A stretch of 7,891 nt of DNA from Chloroflexota bacterium (GTDB lineage: Bacteria; Chloroflexota; Dehalococcoidia; UBA3495): assembly GCA_022571575.1 (NCBI GenBank), contig JACZXN010000062.1, positions 1 to 7,891 on the forward strand. Direction: 5' to 3'. Of the stretch, positions 6,873 to 7,891 are shown piece after piece. Position numbers and translations under genes: made by a program. The notes under the pieces are model-generated. The model had not been told where the DNA came from. It did not search any database and saw only the letters and a program-made list of their open reading frames with translations. Positions within the stretch are counted from its first letter, which is position 1. Each line of letters opens with the position of its first letter.

Positions 6873-6877
6873 AATGC

Positions 6878-7759
6878 GTGTTTTCAAGAGCACTCGGAGT
6901 CTTATTGCTGATCAGGTGGATCGCCCCTTTATTAATCGGAGCGGTGGTTGTTCTGATGTTCCATCAGATATTCGTCGATGCCGGGCGGGTGGTCAAGGAA
7001 CCGGTCCGCTTGATCGAGGAATCGGCGAAAAACCTTAGGGAATTGGTTTCGTCTTCCGAAGCGCAATTGAAAAAGATTGAATCCGACGCTATATCGATCA
7101 AGCAGGCGGCGGAGAAACTGCCGAAGGTCGATCTGAAGATTCCGCTGAGCCTCTCGTTGCCGGACATCGTGATACCGCCCTTAAAGTTCGAAGTTCCGGT
7201 GGTTACGACCGGCACCGAGACGGTCACGCCGCCATCCCTGGATGTGACCGTGCCGACAATCTCGGTCAGAGAAAAAAGCATTGGCGTCAAAGTTCTGGGG
7301 GTTCACTACGGCTTTAAAGTGCCGGAACCGGTGATTGGATCGAAGGTGGACACGTTAATTTTCCCCAGTTTCGACGTGCCGACAATCAACGTGACCACTA
7401 CTGAAGAGGATCTGACTATCCCAGATATCAAGGGAATTTCCATCCCGTTGCCCGAGCCGTTCCCGGCCATCGGTCAAACGCTGTCAGACATTCGAGACGT
7501 CGTTAACCAGATCAGCGCCACGCTGGCCGACGCCGGCGGGCTGGCGGCAACATTGTCGCTGGCCAAGGAAGACCTGGCGGCGCTGGAAAAAGAAGCGGCA
7601 GACCTGAGGTCGGAAACGGCTCTCATCGCCAGGACCTGGGCCAAACCGGTGTTTTGGCTGTTGGTGGCCTCGGGCATGGCCGTGGTCCTTTCTTACTTTG
7701 TGACCACCCTGGACAACCTGCGCCACTCCCTGCGGCTGATTACCGGAAAGGAGGATTAG
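6878..7759 (+). CDS. Unrecognised two-helix membrane protein with proline-punctuated beta repeats
   Basis: A 293-residue protein that matches no family I can name. A first membrane segment (about 6-32, with an Arg at 13) is followed by a charged, helix-prone stretch (36-80). The central region (82-192) alternates hydrophobic residues with prolines: IPLSLSLPDIVIPPL (88-102), PPSLDVTVPTISV (118-130), FPSFDVPTINV (162-172) and IPDIKGISIPLPEP (181-194). The 118-130 and 162-172 units are clearly related. A second helix-prone, coiled-coil-like arm (200-253) leads to a second membrane segment (about 256-277) and a basic tail. Positive charges at both ends suggest both termini are cytoplasmic, with the repeat core outside. 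The arrangement is mirror-like: helix, arm, beta core, arm, helix. GTG start with AAGGAG 5 nt upstream. The stop TAG (7757-7759) overlaps that of the converging gene. It follows the MscS-like gene on the same strand after 379 bp; a joint envelope role is speculative. Codon use is clearly protein-coding and less GC-rich at third positions than in the hydroxylase. Confidence 0.85.
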   Translation: MFSRALGVLLLIRWIAPLLIGAVVVLMFHQIFVDAGRVVKEPVRLIEESAKNLRELVSSSEAQLKKIESDAISIKQAAEKLPKVDLKIPLSLSLPDIVIPPLKFEVPVVTTGTETVTPPSLDVTVPTISVREKSIGVKVLGVHYGFKVPEPVIGSKVDTLIFPSFDVPTINVTTTEEDLTIPDIKGISIPLPEPFPAIGQTLSDIRDVVNQISATLADAGGLAATLSLAKEDLAALEKEAADLRSETALIARTWAKPVFWLLVASGMAVVLSYFVTTLDNLRHSLRLITGKED

Positions 7760-7890
7760 CCCCGGAGCGCGGGCAGCACTTCCTTGCCGCAGAGTTCCAA
7801 CTGGCCGGACTGGCCGGGGCCGCCGAAGCGGATGACGATGGTCTGGGCGCCCGCGGCGATGAAGCCCTTCAGCCAATCCCTGGCCTCCTG
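7756..7890 (-). CDS. Luciferase-like monooxygenase/F420-type oxidoreductase, C-terminal tail
   Basis: The minus strand is open from the right edge to TAA at 7756-7758 and gives 44 residues. It includes DWLKGFIAAGAQTIVIRFGG and ends QLELCGKEVLPALRG. The pattern 'fi-aGa-tivirf-gpdq--qlel---evLP-lr' is the usual C-terminus of bacterial luciferase-like (LLM) flavin- or F420-dependent oxidoreductases. These are TIM-barrel enzymes that oxidise or reduce small organic molecules in the cytoplasm. The active-site half lies beyond the window, so cofactor and substrate are unknown. Its last four bases overlap the end of the 293-residue gene, and no terminator separates the two. Confidence 0.75.
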   Translation of the reverse strand, partial: QEARDWLKGFIAAGAQTIVIRFGGPGQSGQLELCGKEVLPALRG

Positions 7891-7891
7891 G

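Larger units (their letters stand above)
6499..6877. other. 379-bp gap with inverted repeats and no convincing gene
   Basis: Open frames exist on both strands here, but their translations are rich in Pro, Arg, Gly and Trp, show no recognisable domain, and lack good ribosome binding sites. They look like by-products of GC-rich sequence. The stretch carries a 7-bp inverted repeat with a duplicated arm, a 14-bp perfect palindrome and a CCGCC-ATG-GGCGG inverted repeat (6780-6792). No good promoter for the downstream gene was found. It may hold a leader, a decayed gene or an untranslated RNA. Confidence 0.45.

Noticed and set aside
6567..6911. 114-codon plus-strand frame in the gap before the 293-residue gene
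   Set aside because: The GTG start lacks a good ribosome binding site, the translation has no recognisable domain, and it runs through the ribosome binding site and into the start of the real gene.
7748..7754. AAGGAGG resembling a strong ribosome binding site
   Set aside because: It encodes the Lys-Glu end of the 293-residue protein and no plus-strand start codon follows at a usable distance.

Overview
The window is about 7.9 kb of GC-rich bacterial chromosome, probably from a metagenome. The gene mix is a family III CoA-transferase, a SAM methyltransferase, an MFS exporter, an orphan molybdenum hydroxylase large subunit, an MscS-type channel and a luciferase-like monooxygenase. That mix resembles Chloroflexota of the SAR202/Dehalococcoidia type or a similar oligotrophic catabolic lineage. 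This is an inference from family content; no marker gene is present, so the taxon is not established.

Layout: (1) At 2-670 (+) lies the C-terminal half of a CaiB/BaiF-type CoA-transferase cut by the left edge. (2) Convergent to it, at 721-1551 (-), is a class I SAM-dependent methyltransferase with a convincing sigma70-type promoter (TTGACG-17-TATAGT) about 115 nt upstream of its ATG. (3) At 1820-3112 (-) is a 12-helix MFS exporter with a GTG start. (4) At 3288-5591 (-) is a complete xanthine dehydrogenase/aldehyde oxidase-family molybdopterin-binding subunit, with its own strong promoter (TTGACA-16-TATAGT) but no FeS or FAD partner gene beside it. (5) A 280-bp divergent spacer carries a perfect 15-nt palindrome. 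(6) At 5872-6498 (+) is a short MscS-family channel that ends soon after its beta domain. (7) A 379-bp gap with inverted repeats and no convincing gene follows. (8) At 6878-7759 (+) is an unrecognised 293-aa protein with two predicted membrane segments, two helical arms and a proline-punctuated beta-repeat core. (9) At 7756-7890 (-) is the C-terminal tail of a luciferase-like (probably F420- or flavin-dependent) oxidoreductase, whose stop codon overlaps that of the preceding gene.

How the genes could work together: the CoA-transferase, molybdenum hydroxylase, MFS exporter and luciferase-like enzyme fit a scattered catabolic island for organic acids, aromatics or heterocycles, but no single pathway can be read. 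The MscS-like channel and the 293-aa protein are the only two complete plus-strand genes. They are neighbours and both are membrane proteins, so an envelope-related partnership is possible but unproven.

The most novel item is the 293-aa protein. No CRISPR array, tRNA, rRNA, insertion sequence or attachment site was seen.
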